Source: Bimuria novae-zelandiae CBS 107.79 (lineage: Eukaryota; Ascomycota; Dothideomycetes; Pleosporales; Didymosphaeriaceae). From it: a stretch of DNA of 64,000 nucleotides. Below are positions 32,314 to 43,700 of the stretch, one piece after another (position 1 is the first letter of the stretch; the number at the start of each line of letters is the position of its first letter). The DNA lies in assembly GCA_010015655.1 (NCBI GenBank), contig ML976668.1, positions 238,388 to 302,387 of the forward strand, read 5' to 3'. Both the position numbers and the translations under genes were made by a program. Below the pieces are notes generated by a model. The model was not told the origin of the DNA. It did no database searches and saw only the letters and a list, made by a program, of their open reading frames with translations.

Positions 32314-32622
32314 CTTGGTCTTTGTTGCGCTACTCGGCTTGAAAATCGGATGGTAGCCAAATTTTCAGTCGTGGTGTTAGCAGCCTGCGATGACATTGGT
32401 GTTGCACCCCATTAATCTGCACCCATGCTCAATTTGCAGCACAAATGAACACCACACGATATTGCTTCCAACGAACATACAATGTGGGGCACGCAAGAGA
32501 GTGCCGAGGTGGGGCATTTTTCCTCTGTCCTATCACGCCTGCAGTCAAACAAGGAAAGCCTACCACAGTGCTCACAACAAGCCAACTCTTCCGCCTCCCA
32601 TCACACCTCCCACAAACCAACC
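32314..32622. promoter_or_regulatory. Shared divergent promoter of two secreted-protein genes
   Basis: Only 309 bp separate the start codons of the DUF1996 gene (-) and the small cysteine-rich gene (+). Both products carry signal peptides, so coordinate expression is plausible; no binding site is named. Confidence 0.5.
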
Positions 32623-32981
32623 ATGCCCACCCTCCTCGCCATCATCTCCTTCCTCCTCACCCTAACCCTCGCCGCCTCGCAAGACCTCTGCCCCAAAAAC
32701 GAATACGCCTGCCTCGACATCATAAACTCAAGCCAATGCCTCGCGCCGCTCGTGCTGCAAAAAACCTCCCCGCTGACGAATGAGAACATGATAAAGTGTA
32801 TTAACTACGAAGGCGTAGTTAGCAATCTTGCGCCAGCGGAGAAGGTACGTTTATAGGACTGGTCTGAGAATGTGTTGGCGAGGCTGATAAGTGGTGGGTG
32901 TAGTTCTGTCGTTGTCCGGGGTGTCATACTGAGCCGATCAATAAGGCGATTAGGGACATGTTTCCGGGGCCGTGTGGGTAG
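32623..32981 (+). CDS. Small secreted cysteine-rich protein
   Basis: Two exons, 32623-32844 and 32904-32981, giving 99 residues. The 59-nt intron (GTACGT...GGTGTAG) joins AEK to FCRCPGC. Residues 1-19 (MPTLLAIISFLLTLTLAAS) form a signal peptide. The mature part of about 80 residues has eight cysteines (LC, AC, QC, KC, FC, RC, GC, PC), an even number that could form four disulphides, and one N-glycosylation site NSS. I recognise no family. Size, signal and cysteine content match the usual definition of a candidate effector, but many such proteins are not effectors. It shares a short divergent promoter with the DUF1996 gene and lies 4 kb from the transposon island. Confidence 0.78.
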
Positions 32982-32986
32982 GGGGT

Positions 32987-33379
32987 TCAGGAGTTATGAG
33001 GGGGTAAGGGGGTTAGGAGGGTGATGTGGTTATTGTGTGGGGAGGGTGAGGGCGGGAGTTTGGGGTGGTGTATGAAGCTTTGTACGAAGGACGGCAATAT
33101 GCGCTTTTGGAGACATGATAGACCGAGAGTTTGGTGGAACGGATTGGCCTTGGAACTTGTAGAATGCTGTTCAATAGCGATGTCACGTAGTCTCGCAAGG
33201 TAATTCATGCTGTGGTTCCGAATCCGGAACTGCCTTTGCAAGGTGTCAAAGCGTGACTCTTTGCTCTCTAGTTGCTCACGTCGTTCCTTATAGGACTCGA
33301 AAGATGGGTCTATCAATCCTTCCTGCCATCTTTCGCCTTGGAAGGCGCCATACCGTGTTGGCAGTGACCTGAGCATCAT
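32987..33379 (-). CDS. Doubtful hypothetical protein
   Basis: An open frame of 130 codons starting MMLRSLPTRYGAFQGE. The first 70 residues have balanced, charged composition (PSFESYKERREQLESKES), but the last 50 are low-complexity Pro/His/Ser text that overlaps the likely 3' UTR of the small secreted protein gene. No family is recognised and no intron that improves it was found. It may be real only in its first half or not at all. Confidence 0.25.
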   Translation of the reverse strand: MMLRSLPTRYGAFQGERWQEGLIDPSFESYKERREQLESKESRFDTLQRQFRIRNHSMNYLARLRDIAIEQHSTSSKANPFHQTLGLSCLQKRILPSFVQSFIHHPKLPPSPSPHNNHITLLTPLPPHNS

Positions 33380-33505
33380 GTAGGGGTGGAGCGAGCTCTA
33401 CGATGACGACCTGGGAGGAGCCTTGGTTTGAAAGTTATGTCTTGTAAGTATTTCCACTATCGCACGTTATGCTCAGTCTAACTTCTGCTACACATGACCG
33501 TGGAA

Positions 33506-34456
33506 TCAATATTCGTCGTCGTCGTCGTAATCATCGTCGCCCGCATAATCGACAAAGTCTTCACCACCGATATCATCGTCTTTACCTCTGACCGAGTCAC
33601 TGTAATAACCAATGGCGTCCGTGCTGTCGTACTCCGTAGAGTCATAGCCGCTTCCTTCGCCAGCGTTCTCTTGTCTCTCATCACTCCCTCGTGTGTAAGT
33701 CCCCTCATAGCTATCGTCCCTCTCAACGGGCTCCCGATGATCCGAACCGAATCCCTCACCGCCGGTCGCAATACGGTCGTCATCGGCATAGCTGCCGATC
33801 AGGTCCGAGTCATACTCATGGTAGTGCTCGTCTCTCTCACGATACCTGCCATAGTGCTCGTGTCGACTAGAATGGTCATCGGACTCGTATACTTGTTCGC
33901 CAGCAGCATGTGCGTCGATCCTTCGATATCCGTCCAATATCTGCCGTGCCTCTTCGAAATCGTCATGCTCGTAGATGCTGAGGCCGTGGCTCTCCATAAA
34001 GTTCTTCTTGTCGCCCCATCCGTCTTTGATTATCTGGTAGTCCGATTTGTCCCAGGAGGATGTGTGTCCGGTACTCCTGTATGCTGGAAACTCAGCGGCG
34101 TAGCGAATGGGTTCCGGCGACGGAGGCTGGTAGCGCCTAGACTCGGATGTGCGAGAGATGTAATCTGTCCGGGAATTTTCGAACCGCGATGTTGACGGCT
34201 CACGTATGTAATCCGAGCTTCGGTAATTGGAATGGCGGTCGTTATAGTCTCTTCGAAATTGAGATGGAGGACGTACGTCGCTCGAACCGGCGGAGCTGTA
34301 GTAATTTCGTAGATCGAGGAAAACGTGAGGTTCCTGGGATCTGCCTGGTGTCCAAGTGAATCCAGCGGAACGATAGCCGTGTGTATTCCTGTAGCCGTCA
34401 GAATAATTGCAGTGCCGGTCGTAGTGCGAGCCGTGCGCATGCGGTTGGTATGACAT
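33506..34456 (-). CDS. Tyr/Arg/Asp-rich hypothetical protein
   Basis: 316 residues in one exon. The open frame continues upstream to a GTG and contains an earlier in-frame ATG, but a TATATAA box at 34543-34549 places transcription start between them, so I choose the ATG encoding MSYQPHAHGSHYDRH. The first 170 residues are rich in Tyr, Arg, Ser and Asp repeats. The centre holds an ordered-looking stretch SDYQIIKDGWGDKKNFMES followed by DDFEEARQILDGYRRID. The last 80 residues are very acidic, ending DDDYDDDDEY. I recognise the central motif from uncharacterised ascomycete proteins but know no function. Composition suggests a mostly disordered protein. Confidence 0.7.
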   Translation of the reverse strand: MSYQPHAHGSHYDRHCNYSDGYRNTHGYRSAGFTWTPGRSQEPHVFLDLRNYYSSAGSSDVRPPSQFRRDYNDRHSNYRSSDYIREPSTSRFENSRTDYISRTSESRRYQPPSPEPIRYAAEFPAYRSTGHTSSWDKSDYQIIKDGWGDKKNFMESHGLSIYEHDDFEEARQILDGYRRIDAHAAGEQVYESDDHSSRHEHYGRYRERDEHYHEYDSDLIGSYADDDRIATGGEGFGSDHREPVERDDSYEGTYTRGSDERQENAGEGSGYDSTEYDSTDAIGYYSDSVRGKDDDIGGEDFVDYAGDDDYDDDDEY

Positions 34457-34542
34457 GTTTGGCGCGGTAATTCCTTTTACTCCAGAGTTTATGGTCGTAG
34501 TAGTGTTTACTATTGACGTCGACAGAATTAACTGGGCCGACG

Positions 34543-34549
34543 TTATATA
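34543..34549 (-). promoter_or_regulatory. TATA box of the Tyr/Arg/Asp-rich gene
   Basis: TATATAA on the minus strand, 87 bp upstream of the chosen ATG. This spacing allows a normal 5' UTR of about 50-60 nt and argues against the upstream in-frame ATG. Confidence 0.6.
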
Positions 34550-35007
34550 GGCAAGGTAGGCACCGTGGGCCCAGGTAGTTGCTTCCTCGCCAGGTACGTG
34601 CATTGTGCCTTCTCGGTTTGGATAAGAAAGCACGCGCTATCGCTGCATTGCCACGTGTACGCCTTTCGTGATTCCACTATCGAAACTCGGATCCTTATCC
34701 CAATCACCACTGGCACCTGTCTGGTTTCGCTTGCATTTGCAAATATCGACGGTGTGTGAGCGAAACCCGCATAGCGTAAGTCAGCATCAATGAAGTCAAA
34801 TGCCGGCAAAACGCTCAACGAATATGCTCACGGATTTAATGAAGGCCTAATGCGAAGTTCACGTATAGTTCCTCAATGTGGAATCCGTGGTTCTTCCCAG
34901 GCAGAACAGCAATTTGCAAATACACCGTGCTGAGCTTTGCAGCTCACACCCATCTTGTCCTCACCACCGGTTCAAGACAGCTTTGTATCGCGCGCAATTC
35001 CAGGATA

Positions 35008-36540
35008 TTAAGCCAATAAGTCCCAGGCATCCGCTTCAGGAGGTGTTCTAATTTCCTCATCAATTGCATCCTCCACCTCTTGTTCGTCCTCCTCTACATC
35101 TCTCACAATGTATACTTCGCCATGGAGTAATCGTTCAATTTGACCGAATCATCCATAACAGGCAGCTTATCAGCGTGTATACGAAAATACAAGCCCCCAT
35201 TCCTTTAGAGCCAGATACTGACGTGTGCGTCACTGCTCATGTGGCTGAAGCAGAAGTCCAAGAACATGAACACCGCAGAGGGGTCCACCATCAGCGTCTC
35301 TGACTCCGCTTTCATCAGGCGCGGCGAAATGTGTAAGCCGCGATTTGTAACCGCGAATTCGGAGTTGTTCTGCCACCATGGCAGAATGTTATACTCCCTG
35401 GAGAACTCGCTGGGCGACCGTGCAAATATACCACGTAGTCCACTCGTCCTTGTCTGAGGCTTCTTGTTGCTTTGCTCTTGCCACGCAAAGAGACAAAGAT
35501 CCATGGTATTTTTGACAATATCTTCTTGCAACCGCATGAAGGCTTTCGGGCCCTCGCCGTATAAGAGTGATAGGTTGACGTTGAAGATGCCAAACAAACA
35601 GTACGCGAGGTCTTCTTCGCGGGTAGTCTGACGATGCGCAGCCCACGACATACGTTCCGCGACGGGATAGTTGTTCGGCTTATATCGCCCTCTACTAATG
35701 AGAGTCGACGAAATCCCCGTGATCTGCGCGATGATGGAAGCAAGTTCACGCTTTCGTCCGCAATGGCGCCACTTCGCATCGTAGAAGTGGCCATCCCGCG
35801 GAGCAATGAGCTCCTGCAGCGTCCTTGACAGCCTGTCAGTCCACGTCCAGTGATCTGTGTTTGATCAGGGCTGTCCACCATCCACGATTGAACCATCGGC
35901 AGCAAGCGAAATCAGCTCCCGGATCACTGCTGTCATAGTCGCCTAGATAGACTATACAGCGACCTGCTCGCTTATACTACTTGAACATGGAATTGATAGC
36001 CTTTGTGAGCTCCGCGCTACTGCTTTTATCAATGCAGCAGGTGTCGATCCCTGGGAGAAGGTTGATTAGTACTATGCACCTGCCAAAAGGCACTCGGCGC
36101 GATGTCTCAGCAATTGTCGTTCATTATCTGGAAGAAAGGATGGCCGATGAGCAATAATCTTAGCCACAGGTTCCTTCAGACATACCGACGTTGGCTATCG
36201 ACCTAGGCTTGTTGAGACGCCCACTACTTCCTCCAGCGCTGTAGAGACTCCTCTGCCGCGCGCGAGTAGCCAAGCCCTCGAACGATAGTTGGCAGAAATA
36301 AAAGCGTTTAATTGATGCTGACCTACAAGCATACCTGTACCCCTTCCTCGTCGCAACATCACACGTCCTAAGAATCTTCTCCACCTGCGGTCCAGCCTTC
36401 AACCTCAGATCATCTATCCCGCAATAGTCTTTGTAGGATATCTCGTACGTCTCCCACGTGTGGCTCAAGATCAAATACGACGATATCTTGCTGCCGATAA
36501 ACTCCTCAAACTTCAGCGATGCGCAATTAATGAGCCGCAT
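35008..36540 (-). pseudogene. HET (heterokaryon incompatibility) gene, broken
   Basis: Exons complement of 36327-36540, 35879-36050 and 35008-35823. The HET domain is readable in order: MRLINCASLKFEEFIGSK, YLILSHTWETYEISYKD, then across a 276-nt intron with a TACTAAT branch site to IDTCCIDKSSSAELTKAINS. CRWFNRGW joins over a 55-nt intron to TLQELIAPRDGHFYD, then come MSWAAHRQTTREEDLAYCLF and LLYGEGPKAFMRLQEDI. Three lesions are visible: TAG at 35979-35977 in place of the Trp of the usual MFxWY, TAA at 35207-35205 before RNGGLYFRIHADKL, and a frameshift near 35.12 kb after which a new frame reads EVYIVRDVEEDEQEVED to a stop at 35008. Both stops are consistent with G-to-A or C-to-T transitions. 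The product would normally trigger non-self recognition cell death; this allele cannot encode it whole. Confidence 0.82.
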
Positions 36541-36975
36541 GACGGCAATGATGCGAGGCGTCGCAGCCCTGCCGAGGGGTAGAGATGCCACGAACGTGCA
36601 TAGGTATGTACTGATTGCTGTCGTTGGTAGAATCGAACACGCTGTTGGCCAGATGCGCTGTAGAGTTGGGGTGTATGTAGAAGTGAGGAGGTAAGGCGCA
36701 GCTGCATCCTCAGCCATATGCACAGTGTGAATGCTCTTGGCTAGCTGTAATAGGTTAGTGAATTTGTACTCGTATTCCATCCACCAATCGAGTCCAGATG
36801 TAAATGAAAAGAAGTTTGATATAACAATGACAATGCGTATTTCTACAGGTTACAGTCGGTGAATAAAGGGTTATTTCCTCGCTATGCAGGCGAAATTCCT
36901 CACCAATCTTCCCAAACGCCTTCTTATGGTGTGGTAAAATACAGCCCATATACACATACAACGTGCTCTCTCTTT
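36541..36975. other. Spacer upstream of the HET relic
   Basis: 435 bp between uL3m 3' end and the HET relic start, both minus strand. An open frame continues upstream of the HET ATG but lacks family similarity. Confidence 0.5.
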
Positions 36976-38005
36976 CTACGCAGCAGCAGCCACCTGTTCG
37001 GCCACCGCCGGCGCAATCGAGGCCGGTACTATCTCGTCTAACTTCATAGGACCCGCGGGCCAGGGCTTGCCAATCGCGTCCTGGACCTTAATGATCTGGT
37101 TCTTAGGACCAGGTACACAGCCTGCGCATTGTTAGTAGCCGCTTCCACGAAACGATCTAGGGTCGCATACCGATCACAACCACAATTCCATTCGCCTCAT
37201 CCACCTGCAACACCTTCAAGTTCTTCACTGTCACACTCTCATTTCCCATATTCCCCGCCATGCGTTTCCCCGGCAGCACTCTGGAACCGCTCCCTTGAGA
37301 CCCACCCGCAGAACCCATGCCACGGTGCATGAGCGACTGACCGTGCGACGCCGGCTGTCCGCTAAACCCATGCCTCTTCATTCCACCCTCAAACCCCATA
37401 CCCCTCGACACCGCCTTCACATCCACAAACTGGCCCACGGAGAACCAACTCGGGCCCACGCTCTCCCCCACAGGCACGCCCAGCCCCTCCTTCCCGCGCA
37501 CTTTAAACTCCATAACCCATCTCTTCGGCTCCACGCCGGCGACCGCAAAGTGCCCCAGCATCGGCTTAGTTGTGTTCTGGATGAGCTTCTGTCCAGCGCC
37601 GACTTGCACCGCCCAGTACCCGTTCTTCTCGCGCGTCTTGTGGGCGAGGATCTCGTTTCTGTCGAGCTGGAGGACCGTGCAGGGCGTGCGCTTTCCCGTC
37701 TCCGGATCGAAGACGGCCGACATGCCGCGCTTCTGCGCGAGGAGCCCTGTGCGGAGCGGTGTGGTGGTGGCTTTGCGGGCGAGCGCTGCGCGCGATGAGC
37801 TGTTCAGCGCGGGTTTCTTCGGGTGGTGAGCGAAGCGGTCGGGACGCGGCTTGTTGACTGATTTGATGGTGCGGATGGTCGTGTGAGAGGGCTTTGGTAG
37901 CGGCCCGGCGGAGAGAGAGAGGAGAGGAAGCAATGTCCGCGTCGATGACGGTAGAAGGAATGACGGGGGCAGAAGGCCCCAATTGAGGGGTGCCATGGGC
38001 GGCAT
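36976..38005 (-). CDS. Mitochondrial large-subunit ribosomal protein uL3m
   Basis: Two exons, complement of 37171-38005 and 36976-37121, giving 326 residues. The 49-nt intron has a TACTAAC branch site and joins VVIG to CVPGPKNQIIKVQDAIG, the usual C-terminal block of L3. The N-terminus (MPPMAPLNWGLLPPSFLL) is basic-hydrophobic as in mitochondrial presequences. L3 marks are RTGLLAQKRGMSAVFDPETG, GHFAVAGVEPKRWVMEF, VGQFVDVKAVSRGMGFEGGMKRHGFSGQPASH and GSRVLPGKRMAGNMG. It belongs in the mitoribosome near the peptidyl-transferase centre; the yeast counterpart is MRPL9. The upstream GTG extension of the frame is rejected in favour of the first ATG. Confidence 0.93.
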
Positions 38006-38484
38006 CGTGCTTAATCTTCGGTGGATTGATGAGTTGGAGTTGCCATGTACATTTTTTGGGATGAGGATCAGGGTCCAAGCGTCATGCGCTAATCCGGATA
38101 CAAACAATTCACGTGATGCGAATCCTTTCACTCGGGTGCGCTAGCCTGCGAAAGAATTATGTGTAGTGAAGGTGCGGAATCCGTGTTTGGAAAATAGCAG
38201 ATGAGCGCAAAGGAAATAATATCTTTGTGGTATCTAAGCGTGCCGAAGCATCCTTAAGCGTTCCATCGTCCAGATCGTAGCTATCCATGCCCATATCGTC
38301 TTATCCTACACCGAGTCCCACTCTTTTACCCACGTACCGTTCCCTAAACGTCTAGAAGAAGTGAAAGTAAATACAATAAATCAGGGCATCCGCCCAAAAA
38401 TTCAATTCAAAAATAGTGTTCAGAGCCTTGCCTATATGGAGGCCGCCAGGCCTCAGAAGAAAGGCGAGATTGTGTGTGTAATGT
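38006..38484. other. Tandem-gene spacer
   Basis: 479 bp between the C6-acetyltransferase stop codon and the uL3m start; must hold the uL3m promoter. Nothing else seen. Confidence 0.5.
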
Positions 38485-40720
38485 TTATTGCGGGAGAAAG
38501 TCAGCGGGATTCCCGCGAGCAATACGGCCAGTCGGAATGTCCTATTCGAATTAGCTGCAACTCCCGAGAACACCAAGTTCGTCACTTACCCGGAATACGA
38601 CAGAGCCAGCTAGCACTTTGGCATTCTCACCAATGTGGACCCCGGCAGCGATAATGCAACCAGGACCAATGTGCACATTTCTGCCAATATGGACTTTCGC
38701 GGCAACAGAGGTAGCATTGGGGCCACTGCCTTGAAAACTTTTCATGTCCGTTGGCTCCTTCACCGTATCGATCGTGACGTTTGCACCGATGGTTGTGTCA
38801 TCGCCGATCGTTATGTCACCAGAGTCTAACAATTTGCAACCCGTTTTGATGTGGACGTTGCTGCCAATGTGGATATTGTAGCCGTAATCGCACATGAAAG
38901 GTGGGTCCACATGGACAGATTTGCCCAAATGTCCAGTAGAACCGCCGCTACGAAGTGGATGGTTCCAGTTCGCGGAAAGAATTGTGCGGAGGTTCCGGTC
39001 CACCTCTCCATCGGAAATCGTCAAGTTGTTGTTGCGGGTATTGTTGAAGGCATACACGGCTCTTTGGCATTTCTCACGTTCCGCCTCGAGTTCGCGGTCA
39101 AAAGGATGAAAAGGCTCCTCATCCATCATTTTTTGCTTCTCAGTCTTCTCATATCTAGTTGGTGGTGGAGCATAATGCGGGGGCGGCGGACCGGGGGGGC
39201 CAGCAGGGTGAGAAACCATCATCGACTGTTGAGATGGCGGAGCTTCGTTCATCGCAGTGGTGGCTTTACTGAACTTGTCTGCCATGGTCTCCTGAGTGTG
39301 GTGATAGTGCCGTGGAGTGTGATGTCGCGGAAGCGGTGGCGCAGGGGTGGAGTGTGGTCCATGTTGCTCATTTGCAGATGTACGTCCGTAACTCGAGTGC
39401 GGGGGCGCATGCGCGTACTCGGCATGTGGCTGTTGCTCTTGCGAGTATGCTGGGCGGGGAGCATCACCCCATCCACTAGCCCACACTCTCGCAGCAGACC
39501 GGTCGTCCTCAACTATGATGGGACGGCCGCGACCGCCGTCAGTCCCGTTTGGAGAAGTTGAGTCATTATAGCTCTCCCGAGGTGCGCCGTGGCTGAATAG
39601 GTCAGAACAGAATTACTTTGTGCGAGCATTGGAACCTACCTGTGATACAGCTGCGTTGGGTCGGCCGGAAACCGATCCTTCGATACAATAGGGGCATGGG
39701 ATTTTGGTGTGCCATTCTTCGGCCACGGAACCTTAATGGCATAACCTTCACAGAGGAAGCCTCCACGCCCGCAGTTGTTGCCTAGCAATACATTAGCACG
39801 GGTAACAAAGACCAGATGAAAAGATGGTGAACGCACACTCAGGCTTGGCTTCGTCACATTTCTTCTTTCGCCTTCGGCATGTTCCACAACCAGTCTTCGT
39901 TCGATTCGCGAATTGCTGAAAGAATCTTAGTCATGCTTTTGCCATTAGAGCTTGTGCTTACCCTCTTCCTCTTCTTGGGGTCCACCTGCACGCCAGCAGC
40001 GGTTGTCCTCGTGGTACTAGAGGGCTCGAATCCATTTGGGCCATCTACTTCACTCATTTTTGCCTGGCTCATGGATTCATGATTCGAATCCAATTCCGTA
40101 GTGCGCAGTAGATCACGACGCTGGGGTTGACTCTCGTGGTAGCCATTGTAGGACGCCTCATGTGAGGACACCCATGGCCTTTCGGTTTCAATTCTGTCTA
40201 CAGGAGGTAACGTGCGTGGCTGCGGATGTTCCATGACCAGCTGTTGTACTTGAGTAATGGTATTGGGTGAGTCTCTCCCTCCCGTAGGAGCGTGCGAGTC
40301 TAAGCGACGACGCTGGACAGGAACACCGTCTGGAGAAGGATGCGAGCGAGCACCCTCGGATGAGTGGGCTCTCTTCCTTTTGCCGGGGCTCAGGGGCGAC
40401 CTGTCTTGGTCGGAGAGGGTTGGTGAGCTGCTGGAATCGTGGCCGTTCCGGTGGACTGCTTCGGCTACAGGGTGCGGAGGGCTCCAATTGTCCCTGGCTG
40501 GCTCACGGGGCTTTGGCGCCTGTTGACGCTCGGGGCTATCTCGAGAAACGGGACGCGGCTGAGTATTGTTTGGGATCATGCCGTTGATTCCATTTAATCT
40601 TGGTGGTGACGGTGGAGAGTTCCGTCCATTAACAGCGGTAAAGGCAGAAGCGAGGTGTTCTCCGGTCTTGTCTTTGAAGTATCCAGGGTTGAATAACGGT
40701 GCATGCACCATAGACGGCAT
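38485..40720 (-). CDS. Zn2Cys6 transcription factor fused to a NodL/maltose-type O-acetyltransferase
   Basis: Five exons, complement of 39962-40720, 39837-39915, 39640-39781, 38590-39592 and 38485-38541, giving 679 residues. Introns are 46, 55, 47 and 48 nt. Residues 1-253 are Ser/Pro/Arg-rich disorder. The zinc cluster spans exons 2-3: TGCGTCRRRKKKCDEAKPEC, NNCGRGGFLC (C-X2-C-X6-C-X6-C-X2-C-X6-C). Then come a Pro/His-rich linker, a maltose-acetyltransferase cap (PFHPFDRELEAEREKCQRAV), and left-handed beta-helix hexapeptides (DYGYNIHIGSNVHIKTGCKL, KVHIGRNVHIGPGCIIAAGV). The last exon supplies DIPTGRIARGNPADFLP, the standard end of these enzymes. The usual catalytic His-containing loop is partly replaced, so enzyme activity is uncertain. 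DNA binding in the nucleus is inferred. Confidence 0.9.
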
Positions 40721-43700
40721 GGTAGGCCGGCAGAAACAACAAGGACAGCACGCAGACTGAAAGACCGTGTTCGTTCAATGACGAGGGAGCAGCAGTGGTC
40801 TGGCCGTCGTGGCTGATCAGTGATGACGTCCCTGTTCAGTGTCGGATCGCGGAAGTTGCAGCGTCCCTCCCCGCCAGGTCTGGGCTGTTTCTCAGAAGAG
40901 GGAATGTGTCTTTCAAGGACAGAACAGTAACACGCCGGCGGGGTGTTCTGCTGTCCCACAATGGCGAGGCGGCTTTCGCGCTTAAGCCGAATCGAGATGG
41001 TCACTGGATGGGAGATGGTGCTTTCAGTTTCTCAGTGTTTCTGGTGCTTTTCCGCGGTGCAGTGCAATGTGTTAACGGTCCAGCAAGACAGGCACCCGAA
41101 CGATGGTCCTCTCTCTGGAGTATGGAATGTTGGTGAGGTGGCTGGAATCCACACACTTGTCTGTGATGCTTCAAGATGCCGTTGGACTGATGGATGACAG
41201 CAACAACGACGGCACGCACGTTCGCCTGTGGCGAGAGCGGTGTATAAGGACGGCCGCCAGCTCGAGTACAGCTCTCGGAGACGAGGGGCCACCCAGCAGG
41301 CGGCGGCGGAGATCTGCTGGAGGCTCCCTGCGACGGTGATGGAAGTGCAGGGGTGTGTGCGGCCCTGCTAGCGCGAGCAACTGATTGGCGGTGAGTCACA
41401 GGGGTGGATCTGCGCTGGCGCTTATGGAGCCCGACTGCGATGCGCAAAACGCGCGGAAGAGCGTCTAAAGAAGCGCGGGAAGCGAGTACGCACGTCCCTG
41501 CATCTGTAAGACATACACCACGTTTTTTTTCCGCGATTCTACGACGTTTAAGGCCTATAGCTGGGGAAATCGTCGTGGTGGAGGGCAGAGGTACGGTGGG
41601 TCCGACCAGGGTGTTAGCGTGCACCGGCCGCAATTGTGGCTCGTGCAGCCCCGGTGCAGTGGCAGGAGCGACTGGAGGCGAGGATGGACATTAGCGGCAG
41701 CTCAGAACGGAACGCGCGCGTCTCGTTCAGAATGTCTTCACATCAAGGGACCAGCGCGCGCGTCTGATTGGGCGTAGCAACCGGCCCGCTGTGCGGGTGA
41801 GACAAGGCCTATTTTTGCGGTGCTCAGTTCCGCCCGCGAAGCGCGCTTATCTTACCCCCATCATCTCGCTGCACTTCAGACGGCAACCAAGGCACCGCAC
41901 CCTCACCGCGCACCAACGGCGGCGCTGCGATGCCCGCTGCCCCTTGGATCTCGCACCTGCTGCTGCTGATTAGCGCCAACGTCGCGCGCATCGACGGCAG
42001 CGAGCATCCCTCGTCTTTCATCTCATCCAGTGTGGGCTGCTGGCGCGGCGGCACCGCCTCTATAGCCGCCTGCAGCCTGTTTCATCGCCTCCTCCTCCGC
42101 ACATGTCGGGCGCAAAAAAGGGCCCTTCCGCCCGTTCGAGCAGGGACCCGTTGGGCTAGCGCGCCCGATAACTTATGGGGTCGAGAGGCCACCTCTCCTC
42201 GAGGCCGCCTCTGCTGTGCTCGTTACGCGCGCTCGTCCCATGTCATTTTGTCACCCCCATCCCACAGCTGTTGACCGCCAGGCTCGCCACGGCTGGATGA
42301 TGATGTAAGTCCAGCCCGGTCACCGTCTTGTCATCACGGCGACCGCGCTGCGTGTGCGTCCCGCATGCGCCCTCTGCCGCGCCCCGTGGGACACCCAATA
42401 TTGCGCTGGCTGCCTCGTGCCGCCCTCGCAATCTGCTCTCGCTGCGTGCATGTCGGTTCCGCGGCTATTGGTGCACACCGGTGTCTTCAGTGCGGTACGA
42501 ACACCGGCCTGCGTGTTGGTCTCAATCCGGCACCCTTTCTCAACACCACGAACCCTGCGCGGCCTCTACCCGCTCACAACGCCGTGGGTAACCTATCCCA
42601 TGATCGCGCCGTAGACGCAGCTGGCCAAGTGGTCGGCTAAAATGACGGCTGCACCTTAGCCGGGAGGCTGTGGGAGCTCTATTCCAACACGCACAAAAGT
42701 GCATCTCGGCAACAGTACCGCGTTGAAGACAATATTTCGAGTTCCATGCACATCGCTCGCCCTCCAGCACCCCGTGGCTAATTGGATCCTTTCAGCGCTT
42801 TCGCCCATGTGCTATGAGCCGGGGTATTTTCATGCCAGTGATATTGCGGCGCAGCACCCATCATCACTGCCACCCAGCTTCGGCTTGTGCACAGTCTACC
42901 ACCTTTTTTTTATGCGTCCTGTGCCCTGGGTCCGAGCCGTTCCGCTCCCGAGCGAGTCGAATTGTTGGGATTGCGGCGATGCTGCGTGCGGCTCCTCTCT
43001 GCTACTTGCGAGACGCCCTTGTGTACGACGTTGCTGTGACCGTACCTCTCTCGTGCCGAAATCCGACTCTGGGCTAGGATGCATGGACACACCCTCTGCG
43101 CCACTACTGTCGTCATCCGCCATACGCTACGCGAAATATCAGTCAGCAGGATACTTGAAGGATCCTGCGCTTATGTACTTGCGCCTGATCTGCCTACCGA
43201 GCTGTCCGCCCGTTGACTCTAACTTGTATCGCGCTTAACTATCGCTTCGACCGCCCCCGATCGACTGATTCTTCGCCCATAAAGCCAAGACGAGGTCATG
43301 GTGACCGCTTCGCGTTTCGTCAGATCGCATTCCATCACATCGCTTCACCCTAAGAGTTGTCTTATTGTCTTGCTTTGCCGCAACAGCTATCGCCTTTGGT
43401 TTCTTGCCGCGATCCAGCGCTCTCGCAGAAACTAACTCTCCGCGTCCGTCATGTTGGTCGTTCGATGACTGGTCGACCCAACGCTTGGCATGCATCAATA
43501 ATTCCAGCGCCCCATGCCTGCAGGGGGAGGCTCAAGCTCTTGTGACCAGTTTTCCAGGCTATGTTCGAATTAGGGACAGCATGCACGGCTTCTCGAACAT
43601 TTTGAGATGGCCTTGTATCCACCAAGGTTGCGCTTCATCTTCGCATCTCGAATTTCATTCGAGTATCTACAACAAACGGTGCAGTCAGCAGGGGTTCAGA

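Noticed and set aside
33494..34195. 233-codon plus-strand frame rich in Val/Ile with apparent membrane segments
   Set aside because: It is the complement of GAY/GAR-rich codons of the acidic minus-strand gene, which has a TATA box.
41001..41633. 210-codon minus-strand frame in GC-rich DNA
   Set aside because: Composition is Arg/Pro/Ser/Ala noise, overlapping frames are open on both strands, and no domain or intron structure appears.
42699..43238. 179-codon plus-strand frame
   Set aside because: Cys/Ser/Pro-rich noise in a GC-rich segment with no recognisable family; competing open frames overlap it.
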